A stretch of DNA of 43,650 nt, from the NCBI GenBank assembly GCA_030620995.1, contig JAUXIK010000020.1, forward strand, positions 1 through 43,650, read 5' to 3'. The position numbers and the translations under genes were made by a program. This document shows positions 18,565-27,786 of this stretch, one piece after another. Origin of the DNA: Candidatus Aegiribacteria sp. (GTDB lineage: Bacteria > Fermentibacterota > Fermentibacteria > Fermentibacterales > JCC-6). Every line of letters starts with the position of its first letter. Positions within the stretch are counted from its first letter, which is position 1. A model generated the notes under the pieces. That model saw nothing but the letters and a program-made list of their open reading frames with translations, was not told where the DNA came from and did not search any database.

Positions 18565-20810
18565 CTCACCACTGCAACCTTTGCTCTGATAGCCATACCA
18601 TCCGTTTCTATAATAGCCAGATACACTCCGGAGGACACATCTTCGCCACTCAATGAACCATTCCAGGACCATTCCTCCCAGCTCTCAGCCTGTATACATC
18701 CCAGATACTGTCCATCAAGTGAAAACAGTTTCACGGAAATCTGCCGGTCAGCGCCTGTCCAGCAGATTCGAAGCTCTTCATCAGCGGGAAGAAACGGTTG
18801 AGGGTAGAACAGCAGATCGGGACTTTCATCACTTCCCTGCTGCGTAATAATGGTCCAGAGACCTATTATCGAGGAGAAATGCAGCTTCCCCTCATCCGGC
18901 TGAAAGACACTGAACTCATTCTCGACCCTGCTCGTGGGTATGTATGGCGAATTGGAAGTTGTGAATTCCGTAATCTCAGAGCCATCCACACAAATGATTG
19001 AGTTTCCACCCATGCACCATATTCTTCCTCCGTTATCAACCTGCATTGTTTTTATGGATCCGGTTATTCCTGAAATCTGAACAAACGCGTTTTCCTGCCA
19101 GCGAAACAGACCGCTGCCGGTCCCGGCAAGAATATTGCCGCCTTTATCCCTGGCAAAACAGAAAACCTGATTGGAAGAAAGACCCCAGGATGTATCGTAT
19201 ACTTCTCCATGCCCTGGATACCAGGTATCCTGCGATTTGTCGACAGGATTACCCCCATGAACAAGAAGCTGACATCCACCATTTGAAGCGAACGCTATCC
19301 ACAGGCTATCCTGACCGCACGGATAGAGTGTCTGGATATTTTTCAAAGCAAGCCCATCCATATCCGTTCTGGATGTCCATTCCAAATCGCCGGATTCAGG
19401 ATCACCAGACACGGCTACAATTCCGCTGATTTCATCAGGTGACTGCCAGAAAGCTTCCTGCGCGATCCAGAGAGCTCCCTGCTGGACAGAGAGCATTACT
19501 ACCTGGTTGTTAAGAAGAGGAGCAATAACCTGGACCACGTCCGGAGAAACACCGGAAAGAGAATCAGAAACATATGTAATGACCGTGTCATCCTCCATGG
19601 AGAATGTGTTTCTGTCATCAATCCATGTAAGTCCGTAATAATAACTGCCCGTCCAGATTCCGGGGCTGGACGATTTCGCGGATGAATACGTTCGGAGAGA
19701 TCGGGGCATATTCACTGTATTCATATTGAAGGTCATCCATCCGCTGTCCGGATAGCACACCATCAGGCCTGCATTGTGACTTCCAAGGTATATATTGCCG
19801 CTGTCCAGAGTTATCTGATAACAGCTTGACCCCGCCATCCCGGAAACAGGAACCGAAACCCATGTTCCACTATCAAGATATCCGAGTCCGTTTCCCGAAT
19901 TCTCTGTACTCACATTGTTAAGACCGTATCCTACCCATATCTTGTCGCAGGCAAATCCAAGGCAGGATGAGAAAGTACTGGCGGGATATCCCTCTCCATA
20001 TATCTCCCATACACCTTCTTCGATAAATCTTCTTACATTGATGCAGGAAGCAAAAAGTCCGTCGTCTGTCCGGAGAAGTCCGGTAACCACAGAATCATCG
20101 CTCATTGAAAAATCGAGAAGAACGCGCCAGCTGTCCGGGTCGATCATCTGCGCGACTCCGCCCGGACCGAAGCCAAATACGGAATCAGCTGTAACCGTGT
20201 AAATATCCGAAATACCAAGATTGTTTGTCGCCGTCTCATGACTGGTCCAGGAATCGGGGTTAAAGGGACTTGCCAGAAGATCAAGCGAGTATACTCCTCT
20301 ATCAGTCGCCAGAAACAGGATATCGGAGACACTTGTGATTCCTGTCACTTCATCCGCCTTGAAGGCTCCGCCTGTAGCGGACTCGTTTATCTGCTGGAAG
20401 CCTTCAGCATTACCCCGTGACAGGCCTCCATCAGATCCAGCCCATGTATATCCGCCGGCACAGTGAACTGAATGCACGGCTCCGCTTCCTGGAATACCCT
20501 CGTAGGAGGAAAAAACCTGCCAGGAATCCCCCTGTTTCAGGGCAAGACCGCCGCCTGCTGTGGCAACCCATAACAGCGAATCGAACACATACAGGTCATT
20601 TGCCTTGTACCATGGTAATTCATCCGGATAGACAATGGGATCATCCCAGCCGGTATTGGGGTCATAGTGGAGAATCCCCCCTGATGTTGAACACCACATC
20701 GTACCATCTGAATCCCCGAAAATTGATGTGATATAACTCTGGGATGTTTCAAAACCCCAATTATCCGGGCTGATTGAAAATGCGAGTAACACGGCAATGA
20801 AAGGAATCAT
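18561..20810 (-). CDS. secreted beta-propeller protein with FlgD-like C-terminal domain (paralogue 2)
   Basis: The 749-residue protein starts with a signal peptide (MIPFIAVLLAFSISPDN). It continues with propeller repeats of the two-component-regulator-propeller type, such as SYITSIFGDSDGTMWCSTSG, VFCFARDKGGNILAGTGSG and IKTMQVDNGGRIWCMGG. The C-terminal 85 residues are a FlgD-like sorting domain (LLFYPQPFLPADEELRICW, then SGEDVSSGVYLAIIETDG, ending KVAVVR). Architecture and length parallel the protein at 8792-10987, so the two are paralogues that have diverged within one cluster. Location is presumably cell surface or secreted. The ligand is unknown. Confidence 0.85.
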   Translation of the reverse strand: MIPFIAVLLAFSISPDNWGFETSQSYITSIFGDSDGTMWCSTSGGILHYDPNTGWDDPIVYPDELPWYKANDLYVFDSLLWVATAGGGLALKQGDSWQVFSSYEGIPGSGAVHSVHCAGGYTWAGSDGGLSRGNAEGFQQINESATGGAFKADEVTGITSVSDILFLATDRGVYSLDLLASPFNPDSWTSHETATNNLGISDIYTVTADSVFGFGPGGVAQMIDPDSWRVLLDFSMSDDSVVTGLLRTDDGLFASCINVRRFIEEGVWEIYGEGYPASTFSSCLGFACDKIWVGYGLNNVSTENSGNGLGYLDSGTWVSVPVSGMAGSSCYQITLDSGNIYLGSHNAGLMVCYPDSGWMTFNMNTVNMPRSLRTYSSAKSSSPGIWTGSYYYGLTWIDDRNTFSMEDDTVITYVSDSLSGVSPDVVQVIAPLLNNQVVMLSVQQGALWIAQEAFWQSPDEISGIVAVSGDPESGDLEWTSRTDMDGLALKNIQTLYPCGQDSLWIAFASNGGCQLLVHGGNPVDKSQDTWYPGHGEVYDTSWGLSSNQVFCFARDKGGNILAGTGSGLFRWQENAFVQISGITGSIKTMQVDNGGRIWCMGGNSIICVDGSEITEFTTSNSPYIPTSRVENEFSVFQPDEGKLHFSSIIGLWTIITQQGSDESPDLLFYPQPFLPADEELRICWTGADRQISVKLFSLDGQYLGCIQAESWEEWSWNGSLSGEDVSSGVYLAIIETDGMAIRAKVAVVR

Positions 20811-20825
20811 ACAGGTTGCTTCCTC

Positions 20826-21572
20826 TCAGAAAAGCCAGGGGAAACGGATATGCCATACCATCCAGACAGCTTCCCATACAATACTTTTAGTCATCTTGGA
20901 CGAGCCGGCATGCCTGTCCACAAAGATGATGGAAACCTCTGTAATAGAGCATCCCGCTTTGTAGAGTTTGTATGAAACCTCAATCTGGAAGGAGTAACCA
21001 TCAGATTTTATTGAATTCAGATCAAGTTTTTCAAGAGCTGTTCTTCTGAAAGCCTTGAAACCTCCCGTAGCATCCTCAAGCGGCAAACCGGTTATCAGTT
21101 TTGTATACCGGTTGGCGAACCAGGAAAGCAGCAATCGCGAGAGGGGCCAGTTGACAACATTTACTCCACTGCAATATCTTGAACCGATAGCGACATCGTT
21201 ATTTTCAAGAGCATCAACAAGTTCCGGTACTTTTTCAGGATTATGAGAAAAGTCGGCATCCATCTGAATGATCGGATCGTACTTATCCCTTTCCAGTGCC
21301 CATTTGAATCCGGCAATATACGCCTTACCGAGACCGGCTTTCTCCGGACGGCTGAGAAGGTGTACTCTTCCCGTATGTTTCTGATCCAGGACTGCTTTTC
21401 CTGTTCCGTCCGGACTTTGATCATCGACCACGAGTATATCGGGCTTTATTTGAAGATCAAGCAGAACGGGAAGCAGGTTTCGAATGTTTTCCAGTTCATT
21501 GTAGGTTGGGACAACAATCAGTGGTGTTTTCAAAAGACCTCTACTTTCTGTATTTTGTGCAATATAATCCAT
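20826..21572 (-). CDS. dolichol-phosphate mannosyltransferase-like family 2 glycosyltransferase
   Basis: The start chosen is the ATG at 21572, which opens MDYIAQNTESRGLLKTPLIV and leaves 248 residues; the longer frame to 21671 would run into the divergent gene. Motifs are those of DPM1-type polyprenyl-phosphate glycosyltransferases: PTYNELENIRNLLPVLL, VVDDQSPDGTG, the metal-binding DADFSHNPE, GSRYCSG and DATGGFKAFRRTAL. There is no C-terminal GtrA or membrane domain. It probably charges undecaprenyl phosphate for the GT-C-like enzyme at 16310. It is the first gene of the minus-strand cluster, separated by 46 bases from the divergent barrel gene. Confidence 0.87.
   Translation of the reverse strand: MDYIAQNTESRGLLKTPLIVVPTYNELENIRNLLPVLLDLQIKPDILVVDDQSPDGTGKAVLDQKHTGRVHLLSRPEKAGLGKAYIAGFKWALERDKYDPIIQMDADFSHNPEKVPELVDALENNDVAIGSRYCSGVNVVNWPLSRLLLSWFANRYTKLITGLPLEDATGGFKAFRRTALEKLDLNSIKSDGYSFQIEVSYKLYKAGCSITEVSIIFVDRHAGSSKMTKSIVWEAVWMVWHIRFPWLF
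21563..21568 (+). promoter_or_regulatory. candidate -10 element for the outer-membrane barrel gene
   Basis: A perfect TATAAT lies about 50 bases upstream of the plus-strand start at 21619, inside the first codons of the divergent glycosyltransferase gene. No good -35 hexamer sits at 16-18 bases, so this is weak evidence. Confidence 0.3.
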
Positions 21573-21618
21573 GAACAGGCATAGGAAAAACTTAGGGTTA
21601 AAAGTCAGGACGGAGTAA

Positions 21619-22659
21619 ATGAAAATTTCAGCCAGGATATTGATTTCGGTAATACTTGTTCTTTTCTCCATGCCTTCTCTTGCGTGGAGAGTATTCCCTC
21701 TTGTAAGCTACAGTTCCAGCTCAGGAGTACTTTTCGGAGGTGTCGTCAGCCACAACATGATACCCCCATTCAGTCCTTTTGCCTTCAACTGCATGGCGCA
21801 CGCCTGCACAAATGGAAGCATATTGGTGGAACCGGAATTCTATTTCCCCCTGAACAATGGACTCATGAACATAAAAGCTGAATACACGGTGGATAATGGC
21901 ACCTCTTTCTACGGATGGGGAAACGACGGTGACAAAGATGTCCACACTTCATACGACAGGGAGATGCAGCAACTCACCGGGATATACAGATTCAGCCCGG
22001 TAACCGGTCTTGCTCTTTCCACCGGTGCGCGGGTAAACCATTCAACAGTATATGACAGATCTGAAGATACTCTCTGGATTACCTCACCATGCTCTGATTA
22101 CGGCTCCCTCTGGAGCGCGGGACCGGTAATTGAGGCTCATTGGGACTTTCCCTCGCTGATCGAGGGTTACACCTCAATCAAGACAGCCCACCAGATGGGA
22201 AGCGGATTTTCCTATTCCAGCGCAGAAGCAACTCTCGCCTTCTTCACTCCAATAGGAACTTCAACCACACCCGCTCTCCGCATTCGTGGAGAAAAACACT
22301 TTGGAACTTCAGAGACTCCATTTCCATATTTGCCGAATCTCGGCGGAAACACCGGGCTGCGTGGATATCATGACAGACGTTTCGGAGGTTCGTTGACGCT
22401 TCTGGCCAACCTGGAACTCCGGCAAAGGTTAGTAGCATTCAAGATTGACGAGAACAATACGATTAAACTCGGAGTCGTTCTTTTCGGTGACGCCGGGCAG
22501 GTAGCTGACGATCCGGATGAAGTACGATGGAACAGATTCCACCTCGACGGCGGCCTTGGCCTGAGAATAACAATTCCCGGAGGAGTAACTCTCAGGGTTG
22601 ATTTTGCCATGTCTCCTGAGGGACATGGCATTCAGCTGGCCTTCGGTGAACTCTTCTGA
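21619..22659 (+). CDS. Omp85/BamA-type outer-membrane beta-barrel without POTRA domains
   Basis: The 346-residue protein has a signal peptide ending at SLA (residues 1-22) and then alternating amphipathic strands throughout. The Omp85 signature loop is visible near residue 245 as GGNTGLRGYHDRRFGG, followed by LLANLELRQRL. The last strand ends with phenylalanine (GIQLAFGELF), the usual barrel C-terminus. About 325 mature residues are enough for a 16-stranded barrel but leave no room for POTRA domains, so it is not BamA itself. A GGAG ribosome site precedes the ATG. The role is unknown; related small barrels often accompany surface or lipid genes. Confidence 0.82.
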   Translation: MKISARILISVILVLFSMPSLAWRVFPLVSYSSSSGVLFGGVVSHNMIPPFSPFAFNCMAHACTNGSILVEPEFYFPLNNGLMNIKAEYTVDNGTSFYGWGNDGDKDVHTSYDREMQQLTGIYRFSPVTGLALSTGARVNHSTVYDRSEDTLWITSPCSDYGSLWSAGPVIEAHWDFPSLIEGYTSIKTAHQMGSGFSYSSAEATLAFFTPIGTSTTPALRIRGEKHFGTSETPFPYLPNLGGNTGLRGYHDRRFGGSLTLLANLELRQRLVAFKIDENNTIKLGVVLFGDAGQVADDPDEVRWNRFHLDGGLGLRITIPGGVTLRVDFAMSPEGHGIQLAFGELF

Positions 22660-22684
22660 ATTAATTATCCGGAAAGGATTTTGC

Positions 22685-23905
22685 ATGAATCACGCTCTGC
22701 TGAAAAAGCTCCCTAAAACCGATCTCCATATGCACCTTGACGGTTCAGTGAGGCTCTCCACGCTCATAGAACTCGCCCGGGAATCAGGTCTCAAGCTTCC
22801 TTCCTATACCGAGTCGGGACTTCGTGAAACCGTGTTCAAGGACGATTACGAAAACCTTGACGATTATCTGAAGGGATTCGCCTATACAACCGCTGTAATG
22901 CAGACAAGAGAGAATCTTGAAAGGATTGCCTTCGAAGTTGCCGAAGACAATCAGAATGAGGGTGTTCGCTACATCGAAGTACGGTTCGCTCCGCAGCTTC
23001 ACGCGAATGATGAAATGGATATCGTCGAATGCATCAGAGCCGTGAACAACGGACTGGACAGGGCAGAGACCAAATTCAATTCCCGGTCAGAAGTCGTTGA
23101 TGGACATGAACCTCCCTTCCACTATGGAATCATCGCCTGCGCGATGAGATTTTTCACACCGGTGTTCTCCACCTGGTACAACAGATTCTTCGAGATGCAC
23201 AGTTTCACGAAGCCCGAACGTGTATTTGCTCTCGCATCACTTGAACTGGAAGCTGCGGTGTCAAAAGCAAGGTGGGATGAGAATCTTCCGGTGGTCGGTA
23301 TCGACCTCGCGGGCTCTGAAAAAGGATGGCCGGCCATAAATCACCTTATCGCATTCAGAAGAGCTCAGAAGCATTTCCTGAAAAAGACAGTACATGCCGG
23401 TGAAGCTTACGGACCCGAGAGTATAAATCAGGCAATAACCGAACTCTATGCCGATCGAATAGGGCATGGCCTGACTCTCCTCGATCCGGGCTCAGTCAGA
23501 TCCGAAGACATCATTGACCCGGAAGCGTATGTTGATTCTCTTGCTGAATTCATAGCTGACAGGAGGATAACCATAGAGGTCTGCCTTACATCCAATCAGC
23601 AGACCAACCCGGCTTACCGGGATCTTGCCAACCATCCGTTCGGGAAGATGATGGAAAGGAAACTATCGGTATCCATCTGCACCGATAACAGGACAATATC
23701 AAATACGACCGTTACAAAGGAACTTCATAAAGCGGTGAACGCATTCAACCTGACCAGCGATGATCTGAAAAATATCCTTGTCTACGGCTTTAAACGGAGC
23801 TTCTTCCCCGGTAAATACAATGAGAAGAGAGCATATGTACGGCGCTGCATGGAGTACTTCGAGAAGATCGAAAGCGAAGCCTCCGGGGATAACCACCAGC
23901 AGTGA
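22685..23905 (+). CDS. add: adenosine deaminase family protein
   Basis: The start at ATG 22685 follows AAAGGA and gives 406 residues. Zinc ligands His15 and His17 are in TDLHMHLDGS. The remaining active-site landmarks are HAGEAYG (zinc His plus catalytic Glu region), RIGHGL and ICTDNRTIS. In canonical adenosine deaminase the last motif is TDDP; here the second Asp is Asn, as in one well-known bacterial subgroup. Adenosine or a related adenine-bearing nucleoside is the likely substrate. It may be co-transcribed with the barrel gene 25 bases upstream. Confidence 0.85.
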   Translation: MNHALLKKLPKTDLHMHLDGSVRLSTLIELARESGLKLPSYTESGLRETVFKDDYENLDDYLKGFAYTTAVMQTRENLERIAFEVAEDNQNEGVRYIEVRFAPQLHANDEMDIVECIRAVNNGLDRAETKFNSRSEVVDGHEPPFHYGIIACAMRFFTPVFSTWYNRFFEMHSFTKPERVFALASLELEAAVSKARWDENLPVVGIDLAGSEKGWPAINHLIAFRRAQKHFLKKTVHAGEAYGPESINQAITELYADRIGHGLTLLDPGSVRSEDIIDPEAYVDSLAEFIADRRITIEVCLTSNQQTNPAYRDLANHPFGKMMERKLSVSICTDNRTISNTTVTKELHKAVNAFNLTSDDLKNILVYGFKRSFFPGKYNEKRAYVRRCMEYFEKIESEASGDNHQQ

Positions 23906-24210
23906 ACAATCCTGAACTATGGGTCCTCCTGCGCGAATCACTTAAGAAAAGTGTTCCCTGTGCCCTTCTTCTGACCCTTAAGACGGAAGGAAGCGGACCG
24001 GGCAGACCGGGTGCCGCGATGGCTGTTATTTCAGGCGGAACAAGTTCCGGTACGATCGGCGGCGGCATGGAGCAGGGGATGATCCGCCATGCACTATTAA
24101 TGCTCGAACAGGGAAAAACCTCCCCTTCAAACCTGTTATTCTCGATGAAAGGAAATTTCAGCCGGGAGATTCTCTTCTTCCCTGCAAATGGATTGAGGTT
24201 CCTTTTATAG
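23902..24210 (+). CDS. short XdhC/CoxI-type N-terminal domain protein, possibly truncated
   Basis: The GTG at 23902 overlaps the adenosine deaminase stop by 4 bases. Within 102 residues, LKTEGSGPGRPGAAMAVISG and SGTIGGGMEQGMIRHAL match the conserved XdhC/CoxI N-domain, which in full-length proteins precedes a Rossmann domain and serves molybdenum-cofactor maturation of xanthine dehydrogenase-like enzymes. The Rossmann part is missing and the last 30 residues do not resemble XdhC. No molybdenum hydroxylase is nearby. It may be a stand-alone CoxI-like domain or a 3'-truncated gene abutting the convergent operon. Its purine-related neighbour makes a purine-salvage link plausible. Confidence 0.6.
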   Translation: MNNPELWVLLRESLKKSVPCALLLTLKTEGSGPGRPGAAMAVISGGTSSGTIGGGMEQGMIRHALLMLEQGKTSPSNLLFSMKGNFSREILFFPANGLRFLL

Positions 24211-24280
24211 ATTCGCACAAATTCATCCCACCGGGTGGTCACAGCTGGACAGTTATCATGACGCCCTGTTCCGCAAAAGC

Positions 24281-24991
24281 CTACTGCTCTGAGAATTGAT
24301 CCTTGCTTACGCCGCAAACCGGGCAGACCCAGTCCTCCGGGATGTCTTCAAAAGCAGTTCCGGGAGCGATTCCAGAATCGGGATCGCCTTTCTCCGGGTT
24401 GTATACATACCCGCATATATTGCAAACGTATTTCTTCATCTTGATCTTTTCCTCTCCATCTGTTTCGGTATCGCTTTCTTCTTTTACCGCAACATGTGAA
24501 GGCGCGGTTGGAGGTGTCTTCCCGGTCAGAACTTCTCTGTAGAAGGAGTATGTCATCGGGGTTCCTTCACCTGTGATAGTGCAATCGGTCACTTCCCCTA
24601 TGAACAGAGTATGTGTGCCTGTATTCAGGCTGTCCTTTATTGAAAGATCTATACATGCCAGAATGTTCTCATCCGGACACGGGCAGCCGGAAGGAGCAAG
24701 TGTATAAGGAACATCAGCGAACTTATCCACTTCTCTGCCGGTTTTGAATCCGAACTGCCCGATAAAGGGAAGGTCGGCTTTCTCGCTCAGTACATTTATG
24801 GAGCAAACACCCGTATCGCTTATGAATTCATGCGTAAGTTCTTCTTTGTTTATAGCAACGGCTATTCGCATTGGCGAATTTGTTATCTGGAAGACCGCAT
24901 TGGCTATCTGTCCGTTGATCCGGCCACCGGATCGTGAACCGATTACATAGAGACCATAGCTCAGTGTAAACATGGCATTAATGTCTATCAC
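24281..24991 (-). CDS. hrb: high-molecular-weight rubredoxin (flavin reductase domain plus rubredoxin)
   Basis: This 236-residue fusion has residues 1-160 as an FMN-binding split-barrel flavin reductase ([30 protein letters not shown]), then an acidic linker and a C-terminal rubredoxin with cysteines 190, 193, 223 and 226 ([22 protein letters not shown]). This is the Hrb architecture of Moorella, where Hrb passes electrons from NADH to the flavo-diiron protein. The GTG start overlaps the fprA stop by 4 bases (GTGA), matching that partnership. It ends the oxidative-stress operon. Confidence 0.93.
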   Translation of the reverse strand: MIDINAMFTLSYGLYVIGSRSGGRINGQIANAVFQITNSPMRIAVAINKEELTHEFISDTGVCSINVLSEKADLPFIGQFGFKTGREVDKFADVPYTLAPSGCPCPDENILACIDLSIKDSLNTGTHTLFIGEVTDCTITGEGTPMTYSFYREVLTGKTPPTAPSHVAVKEESDTETDGEEKIKMKKYVCNICGYVYNPEKGDPDSGIAPGTAFEDIPEDWVCPVCGVSKDQFSEQ

Positions 24992-26202
24992 CCTGATTCT
25001 CCTGTCAGCTCAACTACTTTCTTGCCGATCAATATGCCGAAATCCCTTGCTTTCTCCAGAGCTTCAGCGTCAGGAACGTAATTGATTTTCAACCCTTCCG
25101 AAGCAAGCGGTATGTTCATCTCGCCAAGCAGGGATTCAAGCTGTTCAACTGCTTCTCCGCTCCAGCCGTATGAGCCGAAAGCCGCTCCAACGAGATTTTT
25201 CGGTTTAAGGCCTTTCAGATAAACCATGCAGTCAGCTACTCTTGGGAATATCTGATTATTGATGGTGGGGCTGCCGACGATCAACGCGCCTGCATCAAGA
25301 ACCTCAGTAGCAACATCGCTTCTGCCGCTGGAGGCCAGAGGCATTACTCTGACAGATATTCCCTGTGAATCAAGACCATCACAAATAGCTTCAGCAAGTG
25401 TGGCCGTACTATGCCACATAGTGTCGAAAACAATTACAGCTTTCATAGATGGTTTCTGCTTCGCCCATTCCGTCCAGTTACCGATGATATGATCAATATT
25501 GCTCCTCCATACAGGTCCATGATCCGGGCAGAGCAGATCTACATCCAGATCAAGATCTCCGAGCTGGTCTATCAGTCTGCTCACGAGCGGAGAGAACGGC
25601 ATCAGTATGTTGGCGTAGTATTTCAAAGATTCCTCATCCAGAATGTGCAACGGAAGCTCATCGTCAAAGCGTTCTGAAGATGCGAGATGCATACCGAAGC
25701 CGTCCTGGCTGAACAGTACCTTTTCCTCCGGAATGTAGGAAACCATGCTGTCGGGCCAGTGAAGCATTCTGGTCTCAATAAAGGTCATGCTAATGTTTCC
25801 AAGGGAAATACTGTCTCCTGTCCTGACCTCGGTAATAACAGAAGGATCCCAGTGAAAATGTGCTGCAATTGCTTTCTTCCCCATGGGTGAAGCAAAAACT
25901 TTTTCAGGATGCACGGAGGATATGGTGTCAGGAAGCGCACCAGTATGATCCATTTCCGAGTGATTGCTGATAATGTAATCAATCTCTCCCGGATCGATGA
26001 TTGACGCAATCCTGGACATCATCTCACCAAAGAAGGGCTTCTTAACAGTATCGATCAGAGTTACCTTTTCAGCAAGAACCAGAAAGGCGTTGTACGTGGT
26101 TCCCCTGCTGGTGCTGTAGCCGTGAAAGTCTCTTATAGCCCAGTCAACAGCGCCAACCCAGTATACTTTTTCTGTCAGTTTAACAGCCTTGAAAGCGCTC
26201 AA
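24988..26202 (-). CDS. fprA: A-type flavo-diiron protein (O2/NO reductase)
   Basis: The 404-residue protein has an N-terminal metallo-beta-lactamase-like diiron domain and a C-terminal flavodoxin domain. Iron ligands are visible as His81, Glu83, Asp85 and His86 (NHSEMDHTG), His148, Asp167 and His228. The FMN loop is [11 protein letters not shown] near residue 260. Such proteins reduce O2 to water, or NO to N2O, in the cytoplasm of anaerobes, with rubredoxin as donor. The overlapping hrb gene supplies that donor. A 79-base gap separates it from the ferritin-like gene upstream. Confidence 0.95.
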   Translation of the reverse strand: MSAFKAVKLTEKVYWVGAVDWAIRDFHGYSTSRGTTYNAFLVLAEKVTLIDTVKKPFFGEMMSRIASIIDPGEIDYIISNHSEMDHTGALPDTISSVHPEKVFASPMGKKAIAAHFHWDPSVITEVRTGDSISLGNISMTFIETRMLHWPDSMVSYIPEEKVLFSQDGFGMHLASSERFDDELPLHILDEESLKYYANILMPFSPLVSRLIDQLGDLDLDVDLLCPDHGPVWRSNIDHIIGNWTEWAKQKPSMKAVIVFDTMWHSTATLAEAICDGLDSQGISVRVMPLASSGRSDVATEVLDAGALIVGSPTINNQIFPRVADCMVYLKGLKPKNLVGAAFGSYGWSGEAVEQLESLLGEMNIPLASEGLKINYVPDAEALEKARDFGILIGKKVVELTGESG

Positions 26203-26228
26203 AGATTTGCCTCCTTAATCTCTCATGA

Positions 26229-26273
26229 CCCGCATAAATCACCAACATTCTATTACAACGCCACATATGCGGG
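26229..26273 (-). promoter_or_regulatory. inverted repeat upstream of fprA
   Basis: CCCGCATA (26229-26236) and TATGCGGG (26266-26273) form a perfect 8-bp stem around a 29-base loop in the 79-base gap between the ferritin-like gene and fprA. No U-run follows, so it is not a standard terminator. It may be an mRNA processing or stability element, or an operator. Confidence 0.35.
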
Positions 26274-26281
26274 CTAACAGT

Positions 26282-26782
26282 TCAGATGTTTCTCAATATC
26301 CTTTTCTTCGATGCAAGGTAAGTTATATGGCTCACTTCCTCGTCGATGACTTTCTGGATTTTTTCAGAACCGGATCTCTTTGACATGAGTCTCTTCAAAG
26401 CCAGAAAAAAAAGGATTGATTCTTTCTCAAATTCAATTGCAAGATTAAGTATGTCCCCGGGAGTCGATCTGTCATCAATCACAGAAGCCGGGTCAAGATC
26501 TTTTCTTACGAACACATGCTCGTCAGCCATTTCCGTGAGGTAAAGCATAAGTTCGTCATAGGGATCGATTGCTGTGGAAGCTTTCTCTTCTTCGGACAGC
26601 CCGGATTTCATGTCGCTGAAAAGGGATTCGTGTTCCTTTTCCCAGACGGCCAGATTCGAAAACAGTTCAGAGATGTCAGGATTGTTCACCATTTCAGAGG
26701 CCAGTTGATAGAAATTTTGCGCGTTGGTCTCGATCCGCTCCGCCATAGTTAGAACCTCAAATGCATTAAACTCGTTTGCCAT
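26282..26782 (-). CDS. rubrerythrin-like ferritin-fold protein lacking rubredoxin domain
   Basis: The 166-residue helical protein shows ferritin-like diiron motifs: an early AERIETNAQNFYQLA, then NLAVWEKEHESLF, AIEFEKESILFF and DEEVSHITYL. The pattern matches rubrerythrin-related ferritin-like proteins that lack the C-terminal rubredoxin. Cysteines are absent, so electrons must come from a separate carrier. It lies 7 bases after the superoxide reductase gene and presumably contributes to peroxide handling in the operon. Confidence 0.82.
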   Translation of the reverse strand: MANEFNAFEVLTMAERIETNAQNFYQLASEMVNNPDISELFSNLAVWEKEHESLFSDMKSGLSEEEKASTAIDPYDELMLYLTEMADEHVFVRKDLDPASVIDDRSTPGDILNLAIEFEKESILFFLALKRLMSKRSGSEKIQKVIDEEVSHITYLASKKRILRNI

Positions 26783-26789
26783 CGCATTT

Positions 26790-27167
26790 CTAACCTTTCC
26801 AGAGTCCGTGAATCGAACAGTACTCCCTGGCAGCTATATCATCAAGATCCGCAATCTTGAATTCAGCTTCGGGGGCAGAACCGGGTTTGAGATATTTTCT
26901 ATAGACACTGCTGCCGGCTATCAGTTCGATCCACTCGATATAATGCTGAGCTTCCATAGGGTGAGAAATCGTCCCCACTTTCACGATATAGCCTTCATCC
27001 GTTTTCTCTATCACCGGAACGTGTTTCTCTGTGGATGCGTCAGCGGTCTGCTCCTCGAAAAGCTTCATCGGTTCGTCGCAGCAGATAAGAACACCCGCTC
27101 CTCCGTGAAGCATCTCTACGATATTTCCACATATCTCGCACTTGTATACCTGCATTCTCTTTGTCAT
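26790..27167 (-). CDS. dfx: desulfoferrodoxin (2Fe-type superoxide reductase)
   Basis: The start is set at the ATG at 27167 after an AGGAATAGAG-like site, giving 125 residues; an open frame extends to 27413 but runs through rubrerythrin. The N-terminal desulforedoxin centre is Cys10, Cys13, Cys29 and Cys30 ([15 protein letters not shown]). The catalytic neelaredoxin centre has Glu47 and His49 (EKH), His69 and His75 ([12 protein letters not shown]), and Cys117 and His120 (CSIHGLW). It reduces superoxide to peroxide without releasing O2, which rubrerythrin then removes. All expected ligands are present. Confidence 0.95.
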   Translation of the reverse strand: MTKRMQVYKCEICGNIVEMLHGGAGVLICCDEPMKLFEEQTADASTEKHVPVIEKTDEGYIVKVGTISHPMEAQHYIEWIELIAGSSVYRKYLKPGSAPEAEFKIADLDDIAAREYCSIHGLWKG

Positions 27168-27213
27168 CTCTCTATTCCTTTCCTGAAGCTGCCCTGGAAC
27201 GCTGCTGTTTTTC

Positions 27214-27786
27214 CTACCAGTTCTCGCCAAGCAGTTCAAAATGAGCCTGTGGATGAGCACATGCAGGACATAATTCCGGAGCTTCAGAGCCTTCGTGGAG
27301 GTAGCCGCAGTTCCGGCATCGCCAGATGACTGCGTTATCTCTTCTAAAGACCCTGCCGTTGTTAATGTTGTCAAGGAGATCAAGATAGCGCTTTTCATGC
27401 TGCTTCTCCGCAACAGCGATTGATTCGAAAATTGTCGCTATGGCATCAAAGCCCTCTTCTCTCGCAATCTTCGCAAACTCTGGGTACATCTGAGTGTGCT
27501 CGTAGTTCTCACCAGCGGCTGAAGCCTCAAGGTTTTCTTCTGTGCTGCCGATAATTCCTGATGGAAAACCCGCAGTTATCTCGAGTTCACCGCCTTCAAG
27601 CAGCTTGAAGAGTCTTTTCGCGTGCTCCTTCTCCTGATTTGCCGTTTCCTCAAAGATTGCAGAAATCTGGACAAATCCATCTTTTTTCGCCTGAGATGCG
27701 AAGTAAGTATACCTGTTCCTTGCCTGTGATTCTCCCGCAAAAGCTTTGAGAATATTCTTCTCAGTTTCAGTTCCCTTTACTCTCAT
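27214..27786 (-). CDS. rbr: rubrerythrin
   Basis: The 190-residue protein has the normal rubrerythrin size and layout: a four-helix diiron domain ([45 protein letters not shown]) and a C-terminal rubredoxin-like iron site ([24 protein letters not shown]). It acts as an NADH-linked peroxide reductase in anaerobes. Its start lies inside the 3' end of the small upstream gene (20-base overlap), and dfx follows 46 bases downstream. Confidence 0.96.
   Translation of the reverse strand: MRVKGTETEKNILKAFAGESQARNRYTYFASQAKKDGFVQISAIFEETANQEKEHAKRLFKLLEGGELEITAGFPSGIIGSTEENLEASAAGENYEHTQMYPEFAKIAREEGFDAIATIFESIAVAEKQHEKRYLDLLDNINNGRVFRRDNAVIWRCRNCGYLHEGSEAPELCPACAHPQAHFELLGENW

Noticed and set aside
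24227..24238. CCCACCGGGTGG palindrome as a terminator between convergent genes
   Set aside because: The palindrome is perfect but has no loop and no T tract on either side, so a terminator cannot be supported.
24200..24299. frameshifted continuation of the XdhC-type protein in the next frame
   Set aside because: About 30 protein-like residues can be read, but they do not resemble the XdhC Rossmann domain and overlap the convergent hrb end.
23790..24317. 175-residue arginine-rich open frame on the minus strand
   Set aside because: It is antisense to add and the XdhC-type gene and has the biased composition of a non-coding frame.
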